A DNA stretch of 64,000 nt from Muricoccus roseus (lineage in GTDB: Bacteria; Pseudomonadota; Alphaproteobacteria; Acetobacterales; Acetobacteraceae): positions 124,001-188,000 of the forward strand of contig NZ_FQZF01000007.1 in assembly GCF_900141905.1 (NCBI RefSeq), written 5' to 3'. Numbering within the stretch: the stretch's first letter is position 1; each line of letters begins with the position of its first letter. The translations under genes and the position numbers were made by a program. The notes beneath the pieces are model-generated. The model had not been told where the DNA came from, searched no databases, and was given only the letters and a program-made list of their open reading frames with translations. This document shows positions 54,924 through 62,864 of this stretch, piece after piece.

Positions 54924-57214
54924 TGACCGACACCACCGCCGTCCTCGGCTATGCCTGGCCCCTCGTCGTCTCCCCGGGGGAGGAGGTCGCCTTCCACCTC
55001 TCCAGCGCCACGCTGGATACGGCCGAGGCCACGCTGCTCCGCGTCCGCTCCGCGGATCCCGACCCCAACGGCCCCGGCCTGCGCTTCCACCAGCCCGGCA
55101 CGCCCATCGACGGCCCGGTCGCGCTGCGGAACCAGCCCCTCCGCCCCGGCTCCTGCGCCATCATCCCCGACAGCCCCGCGCTGAACCGCGCGGGCGCCCT
55201 CTCCCTCGGCCTCTTCCTCTTCCCCACCGCGCCGCTGGCCGGGCCGCAGACGATCATCGCCCGCTGGCGCGACGACACGGCCGAGGGCTGGCGCCTGGCG
55301 CTGAACGCCGAGGCGCGGCTGGAATTCACGGTCGGCGCCGCGGGCCGCCAGTGGCGCGCCACCGCCCCGCGCCCGGTGATGGAGCGGGAATGGATTTTTG
55401 TCTGTGCCAGCCTCGACCCCGCCGCTGGCCGCATCACCCTCACCCAGTCCAGCCTGGACGCCCAGGCCGGCCGCGACACGGGCTGCACCGCCACCGCGCA
55501 AGCCCCGGAGGGGATCGCCTGGCCGGCGGACACCGCCCTCACCATCGCCGCCCACGCTCTGGAGGCCGGCGCCGCGCCCCGCACCGCCGGCCATTTCGAC
55601 GGCAAGATCGACCGCCCCCGCCTCCTCTCCGCCGCGCGCGACACGCCCGCGCTCCGCGCCCTGGCCGAGACCCTCGCCCCCGACCCGGCCGACCCCGACC
55701 TGATCGCCGCCTGGGACTTCTCGCGCGACATGTCCACCGACACCGTCCGCGACCTCTCCGCCAACCGCCTGGACGGCACGCTCCGCCACATGCCCATGCG
55801 CGCCGCCACGGGCGCCAACTGGGATGGCCGCACCGTGCAATGGACGGAAGCGCCGCATCTCTACGGCGCCATCCATTTCCACAGCGACGACATGCACGAT
55901 GCCGGCTGGTCGCCGGACCTGCGCCTCACCATCCCCGAGGACTGGCGCAGCGGCTTCTACGCGCTGCGCCTCCGCGCCCGGCAGGGCAGCGAGGACCCGG
56001 TGGAGAGCTTCGTCGCCTTCTTCGTCCGCGCGCCGCTCGGCAAGCCGCGCTCGCGGCTCGCCTTCGTCGCCAGCACCGCCACCTTCCTCGCCTATGCCAA
56101 TTCCGCGCTGCGGCTGGACCAGGTGCATGCCGAAGCCATGCTCGAAGGCCTCATCGCCCTCTCGCGTGACGACGTCTACCTGCAGGAGCACCGCGAGCTC
56201 GGCCTCTCCACCTATGACACGCATAGCGACGGCAGCGGCTGGTGCTACTCCACCGCGCGCCGCCCGATCATCAACATGCGGCCCCGCGGCGCCACCTTCA
56301 ACTACGGCAATGACACCCACATCCTCGACTGGCTGGAGGAGACCGGCCAGGACTACGACATCGTCACCGACGACGACATCCACCACCACGGCGCCCAGAC
56401 CCTCTCGCCCTATCGCTGCGTCATCACCGGCTCGCATCCCGAATATTTCAGCCGCTCGATGATCGAGGCCTTCGATTCCTACCAGCGCGCCGGCGGCCGG
56501 CACATCTATCTCGGCGGCAACGGCTTCTACTGGCGCATCGGCTGGCACCCGACACAGCCGCACGCCATGGAGATCCGCCGCGGCATGATCGGGCTCCGCA
56601 CCTGGGAAGGCGAGCCGGGCGAGAACGCGCTTTCCTTCACCGGCGAGCCCTCCGGCCTCTGGCGCGCCAGCGGACGCCCGCCGCAGCGCCTCGTCGGCGT
56701 GGGCTTCGACGCGCAGGTCTTCACCCGCTCCTACCCCTATGAGTGGCGCGCCCCGGCGCGCGACCCACGCATCGCCTGGGCGGTGGAAGGCATCGACCTC
56801 GACGCGCCGCTGGGCGATTTCGGCCTGCGCGGCGGCGGCGCGGCCGGGCTGGAGGTGGACCGCGTGGAGCCCACCCTCGGCTCCCCGCCCCACCTCCTCT
56901 GGCTCGCCACCGCGGACCGGCTGGACTATGGCGGCGTACCCACGCTGGAGGAGCTGCGCACGCTCCACCGCGGCACCATGGGCGACCAGAACGCGCGCGT
57001 GCGCGCCGACATCGCCTTCTTCCCCACCGCGCGTGGCGGCGCCGTCTTCTCTACCGGCTCCATCGCCTGGGCCTGCGCCCTGTCCCACAACAACTACGAC
57101 AACGCCGTCAGCCGCCTCACCGGCAACGTCCTCCGCCGCTTCCTCGACCCCAGCCCCTTCGAGGGCTTCGACACCGAGGAGCGATCGCCGGAGGGCGTCT
57201 GCCCGGAGGCGTGA
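54923..57214 (+). CDS. N,N-dimethylformamidase beta-subunit-like iron amidohydrolase
   Basis: A 763-residue protein, about the length of Paracoccus/Alcaligenes dimethylformamidase beta subunit. The N-terminal part is beta-rich (LamG-like, about 95-265), and the C-terminal part has the catalytic fold. GSHPEYFS places His505 and Glu507, matching the His-Pro-Glu iron ligands described for the enzyme; the third ligand Tyr may be near residue 431 (LSTYDTHSD), which is inference. The enzyme likely hydrolyses an amide, but not necessarily dimethylformamide, as the transporter and partner enzymes differ from those of known DMF pathways. Confidence 0.82.
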   Translation: MTDTTAVLGYAWPLVVSPGEEVAFHLSSATLDTAEATLLRVRSADPDPNGPGLRFHQPGTPIDGPVALRNQPLRPGSCAIIPDSPALNRAGALSLGLFLFPTAPLAGPQTIIARWRDDTAEGWRLALNAEARLEFTVGAAGRQWRATAPRPVMEREWIFVCASLDPAAGRITLTQSSLDAQAGRDTGCTATAQAPEGIAWPADTALTIAAHALEAGAAPRTAGHFDGKIDRPRLLSAARDTPALRALAETLAPDPADPDLIAAWDFSRDMSTDTVRDLSANRLDGTLRHMPMRAATGANWDGRTVQWTEAPHLYGAIHFHSDDMHDAGWSPDLRLTIPEDWRSGFYALRLRARQGSEDPVESFVAFFVRAPLGKPRSRLAFVASTATFLAYANSALRLDQVHAEAMLEGLIALSRDDVYLQEHRELGLSTYDTHSDGSGWCYSTARRPIINMRPRGATFNYGNDTHILDWLEETGQDYDIVTDDDIHHHGAQTLSPYRCVITGSHPEYFSRSMIEAFDSYQRAGGRHIYLGGNGFYWRIGWHPTQPHAMEIRRGMIGLRTWEGEPGENALSFTGEPSGLWRASGRPPQRLVGVGFDAQVFTRSYPYEWRAPARDPRIAWAVEGIDLDAPLGDFGLRGGGAAGLEVDRVEPTLGSPPHLLWLATADRLDYGGVPTLEELRTLHRGTMGDQNARVRADIAFFPTARGGAVFSTGSIAWACALSHNNYDNAVSRLTGNVLRRFLDPSPFEGFDTEERSPEGVCPEA

Positions 57215-57270
57215 ATCGCTCCTCAGCAGATTGCGCCGGCAACAGGCGCGAGACAGGAACACGCCCGATC

Positions 57271-59439
57271 ATGCAGCGCACCCCCATCTCCACCGCCACC
57301 CCCTGGTTCCGGCTGGAGGTAGACGACAGCGACTGGGCGGCGGAAGACCCCGCCGCCCTCGCCCGCTGGATGGAACAGCTCCTCTTCATCCGCCGCTTCG
57401 AGGAGAAGATCCTCGAACTCCACGGCCAGGGCCTCGTCCACGGCCCCGCCCATGCCTCCATCGGCCAGGAAGCCGGCGCCGTCGGCGCCATGTCCGTGCT
57501 CGGCACCGAGGACAAGCTGAACGGCACCCACCGCGCGCATCACCAGATCCTGGCCAAGCTGCTGAACAGCACCCTCCCCGAAGCCTACGACCCCCGCCGC
57601 GACGCCCCGCTGGACGAGGCGGGCACCCTCATCCGCCGCGCCATGGCCGAGATCATGGGCCTCTCGGAAGGCTTCTGCGGGGGCCGCGGCGGCTCCATGC
57701 ACATGCGCTGGGCGCCCGCCGGCATCGTCGGCACCAGCGCCATCATCGGCGGCAACCTGCCCCATGCGGTCGGATACGGCCTGGCCGACAAGGTGCTGGG
57801 CCGCGACCACGTCTCCGTCGCCTTCTTCGGGGATGGCACGCTGATGGCCGGCCAGTCGATGGAAGCCATCAACCTCGCCGCCCTCTACAACCTGCCCGTC
57901 ATCTTCTTCCTCGAGAACAACTTCTACGCCGTCTCCACCCATGTGCGGGAGCAGACACGCGAGACGCGCCTTACCACGCGCGGCGCCATGTTCGGCGTGC
58001 CTTCGGTGGAATGCGACGGCATGGACCTCGTCGCCGTGCGCCGCGCCATGCAATGGGCGGTGGAGACCATCCGCGATACCGGCGGCCCCGTCTTCGTCGA
58101 AGCCATCCTCTACCGCTTCCTGCACCAGAGCGGCCCGCTGCTCGGCAGCCAGCTCGGCTATCGCAGCAAGGAGGAGGAGGCCGAATGGCGCGCGCGCGAC
58201 CCGCTCGCCACCGTGCCCGCGCGGCTGAAATCCATGGGCGTGCTGGACGATGCCGGCCTCGCCGCCCTCGACGCCCGCGCCCGCCGCATGGTCGAGGACG
58301 CCGCCACCGCCCTCACCGAGGTCCCGCGCGATTCCAACGCGCTGCAGATCCGCACGGGCGCCTTCCCCGAGGTGGCGGAGATCGAGAACGGCATCCGCGG
58401 CGACCTCTCCGAACTCGCGGGCGAACGCGTCGTGGAAGCGCCCTCCGTCCCCGCCGAAGCGCGGGTGGAGATGAAGTACATTGACGCCATCGCCGCCACC
58501 CTGCTCCGCAACATGGAGCGCGACCCGCGCATCGTGGTCATCGGGGAGGATGTGCACCGCCTGCGCGGCGGCGTCTCGGGCTCCACCAAGGGTGCCATGG
58601 AACGCTTCCCCGATCGCGTCTTCCCCACCCCCATCTGCGAGAACGGCTTCACCGGCATGGCGCTCGGCGCCGCCGTCTGCGGCCTGCGCCCTGTCGTGGA
58701 CATCATGTTCGGTGATTTCTGCATCGTCGCGGCCGACCAGATGTTCAACGGCATCGGCAAGTTCTCGCATATGTTCGGCGGCGGCTTCGGCGTGCCGGTG
58801 GTGGTGCGCGCCCGCGTCTCGCCCCAGGCGGGCTACGGCTCCCAGCACTCCATGGACCCCTCCGCCCTCTTCTCCCTCTACCCGGCCTGGCGGATCGTCT
58901 CCCCCTCAACCCCGCACGACTATATAGGCCTGATGAACGCGGCGCTGCGCTGCGACGACCCCGTGCTGGTCATCGAGCATCAGGACCTCTTCCAGACCAC
59001 CGGCCCCGTCCCGCGGGACGACCTGGACTACATCATCCCCCTCGGCACCGCCCGCACCGCGCGGCCCGGCACCGCCTGCACGGTGCTCACCTATTCCTCC
59101 ATGGTCCCCGCCAGCCTCCAGGCCGCCGAGGCCACCGGCATCGACGCCGAGATCATCGACCTCCGCAGCCTCGACCCCGGCGGGCTCGACTGGCCGGCCA
59201 TCGAGGCCAGCGTGCGTCGCACCAACCGCGTGCTCATCGCGGAACAAACCGCCCGCGGCACCAGCCACGGCGCCCGCATCGCGCAGGAGATCGGGGAACG
59301 CCTTTTCGACTGGCTCGACACCGAGATCCTCCGCGTCACCGGCAGCGCCGCCGCGCCCGTCGTCTCCCGCCCGCTAAACCTCGCCGCCCTCGGCGATGCG
59401 ACGAAAATCGAGGAAGCGATGCGCCGCCTGACAGCGTGA
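57271..59439 (+). CDS. fused alpha-beta 2-oxoacid/acetoin dehydrogenase E1 component
   Basis: A 722-residue thiamine-diphosphate enzyme with both E1 chains in one protein. The alpha part (about 1-330) has GDGTLMAGQSMEAINLAALY near residue 188 and FFLENNFYAVST (the GDG-x-NN TPP motif) and EGFCGGRGGSMHM. The beta part (from about residue 401) has VVIGEDVHRLRGGVSGSTKG, NGFTGMALGAAVCGLRPV and FGDFCIVAADQMFN. Usual E1 enzymes need an E2 and E3, but none are nearby. It may instead decarboxylate or use shared E2/E3 elsewhere. It follows the amidase by 56 bp. Confidence 0.87.
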   Translation: MQRTPISTATPWFRLEVDDSDWAAEDPAALARWMEQLLFIRRFEEKILELHGQGLVHGPAHASIGQEAGAVGAMSVLGTEDKLNGTHRAHHQILAKLLNSTLPEAYDPRRDAPLDEAGTLIRRAMAEIMGLSEGFCGGRGGSMHMRWAPAGIVGTSAIIGGNLPHAVGYGLADKVLGRDHVSVAFFGDGTLMAGQSMEAINLAALYNLPVIFFLENNFYAVSTHVREQTRETRLTTRGAMFGVPSVECDGMDLVAVRRAMQWAVETIRDTGGPVFVEAILYRFLHQSGPLLGSQLGYRSKEEEAEWRARDPLATVPARLKSMGVLDDAGLAALDARARRMVEDAATALTEVPRDSNALQIRTGAFPEVAEIENGIRGDLSELAGERVVEAPSVPAEARVEMKYIDAIAATLLRNMERDPRIVVIGEDVHRLRGGVSGSTKGAMERFPDRVFPTPICENGFTGMALGAAVCGLRPVVDIMFGDFCIVAADQMFNGIGKFSHMFGGGFGVPVVVRARVSPQAGYGSQHSMDPSALFSLYPAWRIVSPSTPHDYIGLMNAALRCDDPVLVIEHQDLFQTTGPVPRDDLDYIIPLGTARTARPGTACTVLTYSSMVPASLQAAEATGIDAEIIDLRSLDPGGLDWPAIEASVRRTNRVLIAEQTARGTSHGARIAQEIGERLFDWLDTEILRVTGSAAAPVVSRPLNLAALGDATKIEEAMRRLTA

Positions 59440-59465
59440 TCGCCCTTCCTGACCGCATCCGGCAT

Positions 59466-59480
59466 ATGATATATCAGATG
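59466..59480. promoter_or_regulatory. TGATATATCA operator-like site 2
   Basis: The perfect palindrome TGATATATCA at 59467-59476 is in the short gap before the aminotransferase, just downstream of the E1 stop. It shares GATATATCA-x-AT with site 1 at 49852-49866 and probably binds the same regulator. Confidence 0.6.
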
Positions 59481-59501
59481 GGAAGACCCGAGGATCCGTC
59501 C

Positions 59502-60749
59502 ATGTCGCAGGCCGTCCTTCCCGAAACGCGCGCCGCCGCATCCTCCGATGCCGCCTTGCGCGCCCGTGCCCGGGCCGTCATCCCCGGCGGCCTCTGGGGC
59601 CATCTCAACGCGGCGAAGCTGCCGGAAGGCTATCCGCAATACTTCACCGCCGCCGAAGGCTGCCGCCTCCGCGACGCCAACGGGCGTGAATACATCGACT
59701 TCATGTGCTCCTGGGGCCCCATGGTCCTCGGCCACCGCAACCCCACCGTGGAAGCCGCCGCGCGCCGCCAGGCCGAGCAGGGCGACTGCATGAACGGTCC
59801 CGCCCCCGTGCTGGTCGAGCTTGCCGAGCTGCTGGTGAACACCGTCGCTCACGCGGATTGGGCGCTCCTCGCCAAGAACGGCACGGACGCCACCACCGCC
59901 TGCGTCACCATCGCCCGCGCCGAGACCGGCCGCCGCAAGGTCCTCGTCGCCCGCGGCTCCTATCACGGCGCCGTCCCCTGGTGCTCGCCCTCGCTGGCCG
60001 GCGTCACCGCGGAGGACCGCGCCCACCTCCTCACCTTCGACTACAACGACACGGCCAGCCTCGACGCCGCCGCCGAGGCCGCGAAGGGCGATCTCGCCGC
60101 CGTCATCGTCACCGCATTCCGCCACGACTTCGGCCGCCACCAGGACCTGCCCACCCCCGAATTCGCGCGCCACCTCCGCGCCCTCTGCGACGCCACCGGC
60201 GCCGCCCTCATCCTCGACGACGTGCGCGCGGGCTTCCGCATCCATCTCGGCGGCTCCTGGGAACCGCTGGGCGTCCGGCCGGACCTCTCCGCCTTCTCCA
60301 AGGCCATCGCCAACGGCCACCCGCTCGCCGCCGTCACGGGCCGCGATCGCTTCCGCCAGGCCGCCACCCAGGTCTACACCACCGGCTCCTTCTGGTGCGG
60401 TGCCGTGCCCATGGCCGCCGCCGTCGCCACCATCGACGAACTCCGCCGCATCGACGGCCCCGCCCGCATGCGCGCCATGGGCGAACGCCTCCGCAACGGG
60501 CTCGACGCCCTCTCAAGCCAGTACCGCCTACCCATCCGCCAGACCGGCCCGGCGCAGATGCCGCTGATGATCTTCGACAACGACCCGGACTGGGCGAAGG
60601 GCGACACCTTCTGCGCCACCGCCCTGAAGCACGGCACCTACTTCCACCCGCGCCACAACATGTTCCTCTCCTGCGCGCATGCGGAAGCCGATATCGACGA
60701 GGCGCTCGACGCCGCCGAGGCCGGGTTCCGCGCGGTCGCGAAGCTGTAG
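59502..60749 (+). CDS. class III aminotransferase (glutamate-1-semialdehyde-aminomutase-like)
   Basis: A 415-residue PLP enzyme. It shows GHRNPTVEAAARRQAEQGDC, the SYHGAVPWCSPS region, LILDDVRAGFRIHLGGSW (Asp binding the pyridine nitrogen) and the Schiff-base Lys near residue 267 in FSKAIANGHPLAAVTG. The family moves an amino group between carbons or to an acceptor. I take ATG 59502, with GAGGA upstream, instead of 59436, because the latter would cover the operator palindrome. The substrate is likely linked to the amide catabolic cluster but unknown. Confidence 0.87.
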   Translation: MSQAVLPETRAAASSDAALRARARAVIPGGLWGHLNAAKLPEGYPQYFTAAEGCRLRDANGREYIDFMCSWGPMVLGHRNPTVEAAARRQAEQGDCMNGPAPVLVELAELLVNTVAHADWALLAKNGTDATTACVTIARAETGRRKVLVARGSYHGAVPWCSPSLAGVTAEDRAHLLTFDYNDTASLDAAAEAAKGDLAAVIVTAFRHDFGRHQDLPTPEFARHLRALCDATGAALILDDVRAGFRIHLGGSWEPLGVRPDLSAFSKAIANGHPLAAVTGRDRFRQAATQVYTTGSFWCGAVPMAAAVATIDELRRIDGPARMRAMGERLRNGLDALSSQYRLPIRQTGPAQMPLMIFDNDPDWAKGDTFCATALKHGTYFHPRHNMFLSCAHAEADIDEALDAAEAGFRAVAKL

Positions 60750-60752
60750 AAG

Positions 60753-60932
60753 CCCGGGGAGGCGCCGCCTCCCCGGACCCCTCCGCCAGGAGCCTGAGGC
60801 TCCTGGCCCTGCATTCGGCTGCCGCGGATACGGTGCAACACCGCGCCGCAGGCAGCCCGCCGCCAGCGCCCCGTTCCGCGGCAGCCCCGAAGAAAAAGAC
60901 GAGAGGGGGCCCGGGGGAGAGCTCCCCCGGAG
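60753..60932 (-). repeat. divergent multi-hairpin element, copy G
   Basis: Between the convergent aminotransferase and aldolase genes. Same order as the reverse copies but with other stem sequences: GGGGAGGC / GCCTCCCC (P4 place), CCAGGAGCC TGA GGCTCCTGG (P3 place), the conserved CTGCCGCGGATAC, GAAGAAAAAGA linker and GGGGGAGCT-type P1. Its retained order despite changed stems shows that the structure is kept rather than the bases. Confidence 0.7.
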
Positions 60933-60950
60933 GCCACCAGAACCCCCCGC

Positions 60951-61604
60951 TCAAACCCGCAGGGGCGCAGCGCTGCCGTAGGTCTTATACCGCTCCCGCG
61001 TCGCCTCCATCTGCGCCGCATCCAGCAGCCGCGGTGCACCGGCGGAGCGCGCGAGAAGATATTGCCGCGCCAGCGTCTCCAGCCGCAGCGCCGCCGAGAC
61101 CGCGCCCTTCACGTCGCGCCCCGTCACGATCATCCCGTGGTTGCCCAGCAGGCAGGCCGTGCGCCCGCGCAGCGCCTCCACCGCCACCTCGGCCAGCGCC
61201 GGCGTGCCGAAGGTGACATAGGGCGCGCAGCGCACGTCATCCCCGCCGAAGCCCGCGACCATGTAGTGGAAGGCCGGCAGCCCCTCGCCCAGGCAGGCCA
61301 GCGCCGTGCAGGCATCCGCATGCGTGTGCACCACGCTCCCCGCCTCGGGGAAGGCCTTCAGGATCGCCGCATGCATCGGCCACTCGCTGGAAGGCGCGAC
61401 GGCATCCTGCGTGGCGCCGTCCAGCGACATCATCACCGTGTCGCCCTCCGCCGTGGCCTCCACCGTGGTGCCGGTGCGCGTGATCACCATCCCGCCCTCC
61501 ACGCGGCAGGAAACGTTGCCGGCGCTGCCAAAGTTCAGCCCCAGCCGCCCGAGCTCCCGATAGGCATGCGCCACCTCGTCGCGCGCGCGCGCCACCGCGC
61601 TCAT
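60951..61604 (-). CDS. class II aldolase/epimerase (OtnC-like 3-oxo-tetronate 4-phosphate decarboxylase)
   Basis: A 217-residue zinc enzyme of the class II aldolase/adducin family: NFGSAGNVSCRVEGGMVITRTG, SSEWPMHAAILKAFPEAGSVVHTHADACTALACL (the Glu and His-x-His zinc site lie here) and LLGNHGMIVTGRDV (third His). Together with the adjacent OtnK-like kinase it would act as OtnC, decarboxylating 3-oxo-tetronate 4-phosphate to dihydroxyacetone phosphate. An L-fuculose-phosphate aldolase role is an alternative. Start 61604 overlaps the kinase stop. Confidence 0.85.
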   Translation of the reverse strand: MSAVARARDEVAHAYRELGRLGLNFGSAGNVSCRVEGGMVITRTGTTVEATAEGDTVMMSLDGATQDAVAPSSEWPMHAAILKAFPEAGSVVHTHADACTALACLGEGLPAFHYMVAGFGGDDVRCAPYVTFGTPALAEVAVEALRGRTACLLGNHGMIVTGRDVKGAVSAALRLETLARQYLLARSAGAPRLLDAAQMEATRERYKTYGSAAPLRV

Positions 61605-62854
61605 TCGCGCATCCCTTCCAGCACCCTCTCGAACATGTCCACCGGCCCCAGCTTCCCCGATTTCAGGCACAGCGCCAGCGGCACCGGCGCCTCCGCCGCG
61701 CAAAGCCCGATCCCCGGCGAGACATAGGGCGCGACGGTGAGCCGCGAGATGCCGAGCGAGCGGATCACCGCCCCCGAGCTCTCGCCCCCCGCCACGAGGA
61801 TGCGCCGCGCCCCGGCCGCCACCAGCGCCTTCGCCAGCGCGCCCAGCAGCCCTTCCGCCGCCCGCGCCGCGCCGTCCCGCCCGAAGCGGGCCTGCGCGGC
61901 CGCCACCGCCTCCGCATCGCCCGCCGTCGTCACGCAAACCGGCCCGCGCGCCAGCTTCGGCACGGCCCATTCCACCGCCTCGCGCAGCGCCGCCTCCGGC
62001 GCCTCCATCCGCGCCAGATCGACCCGCAGCACCGGATGCCGCGCGGCGAAGCAATCCACCTGCTCCCGCGTGCGGTCGGCGCAGCTTCCCGCCAGCACCG
62101 CCCCATGCCCGCCCGCCCGCACCGGCGCCACGGCCCCGGCCGGAGCCAGCAGCCCCTTCTCCCGCCACACGGCCGGAAAATGGGAGGCGAGGTTCGAGCC
62201 GCCGGTCACCACCGGCCAGTCCCAGCTCGCCCGCGCGAGCACGGCCAGGTCCTCCTCCGTCCCCGCATCCGCGATCGCGTAGGAAACCCCCTCCGCCCGC
62301 AGCGCCGCCACATGCCGCGCCACCGCCTCCGCTCCCTGCGCGATCACCGGCAACGGCACCAGCCCCACCCGCCGCGCCGTCTGCGGCGCCAGCACCTTCA
62401 CGAGGTCCGGCTCCGTCATCGGCGTCAGCGGGTCGAAGCGCTTGGGCGAGTTGGAGACGAGCTGCGCGCCGACAAAGAGATGCCCCATGAACACCCGCCG
62501 CTCCGCCTCCGGGAAGCTGGGCGCGAAGATCGTGAACGCCGCCCCCATCCGCTCCATCAGCACCTCGGCACAGGGCCCGATATTCCCCGCCGGGGTGGAA
62601 TCGAAGGTCGCGCAATACTTGAAGAACAGCCGCCGCGCCCCGGCCGCGCGCAGCGCATCCGCCGCCCGCCCGAAGCCCGCGCGCGCCTCCTCCACCGGGG
62701 CCACGCGGGAAGGCAGCGCCACCACCACCGCATCCTGCCCCGGCGGCACCGGCGCATCGTCCAGCACCAGCGCCACCCGCATCCCGCCCGCGGCCAGCAT
62801 GCCCGCGAGCTCGACCGCACCGGTCAGGTCGTCCGCGATCCCCCCCAGCAGCAT
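61601..62854 (-). CDS. four-carbon acid sugar kinase OtnK-like (DUF1537)
   Basis: A 417-residue kinase that phosphorylates 3-oxo-tetronate. LGGIADDLTGAVELAGMLA near the start is the family substrate motif, SPKRFDPLTPMTEPDL and VVTGGSNLASHF are typical, and the C-terminal nucleotide-binding domain has ILVAGGESSGAVIRSLGIS then VSPGIGLC. Threonate/erythronate pathways known from Ralstonia and others pair OtnK with OtnC and a dehydrogenase; the latter is not visible here. It overlaps the aldolase gene and lies 10 bp after the binding-protein gene. Confidence 0.87.
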   Translation of the reverse strand: MLLGGIADDLTGAVELAGMLAAGGMRVALVLDDAPVPPGQDAVVVALPSRVAPVEEARAGFGRAADALRAAGARRLFFKYCATFDSTPAGNIGPCAEVLMERMGAAFTIFAPSFPEAERRVFMGHLFVGAQLVSNSPKRFDPLTPMTEPDLVKVLAPQTARRVGLVPLPVIAQGAEAVARHVAALRAEGVSYAIADAGTEEDLAVLARASWDWPVVTGGSNLASHFPAVWREKGLLAPAGAVAPVRAGGHGAVLAGSCADRTREQVDCFAARHPVLRVDLARMEAPEAALREAVEWAVPKLARGPVCVTTAGDAEAVAAAQARFGRDGAARAAEGLLGALAKALVAAGARRILVAGGESSGAVIRSLGISRLTVAPYVSPGIGLCAAEAPVPLALCLKSGKLGPVDMFERVLEGMRE

Positions 62855-62864
62855 GGGCGGGACC

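Noticed and set aside
53426-57262. Open frame of 1278 codons opposite the dimethylformamidase genes
   Set aside because: Same GC-driven shadow effect; the sense strand has clear protein families over its whole length.
58921-58930. TATATAGG in the E1 gene as a third operator
   Set aside because: It lacks the GATATATCA form and is within codons for Asp-Tyr-Ile-Gly.
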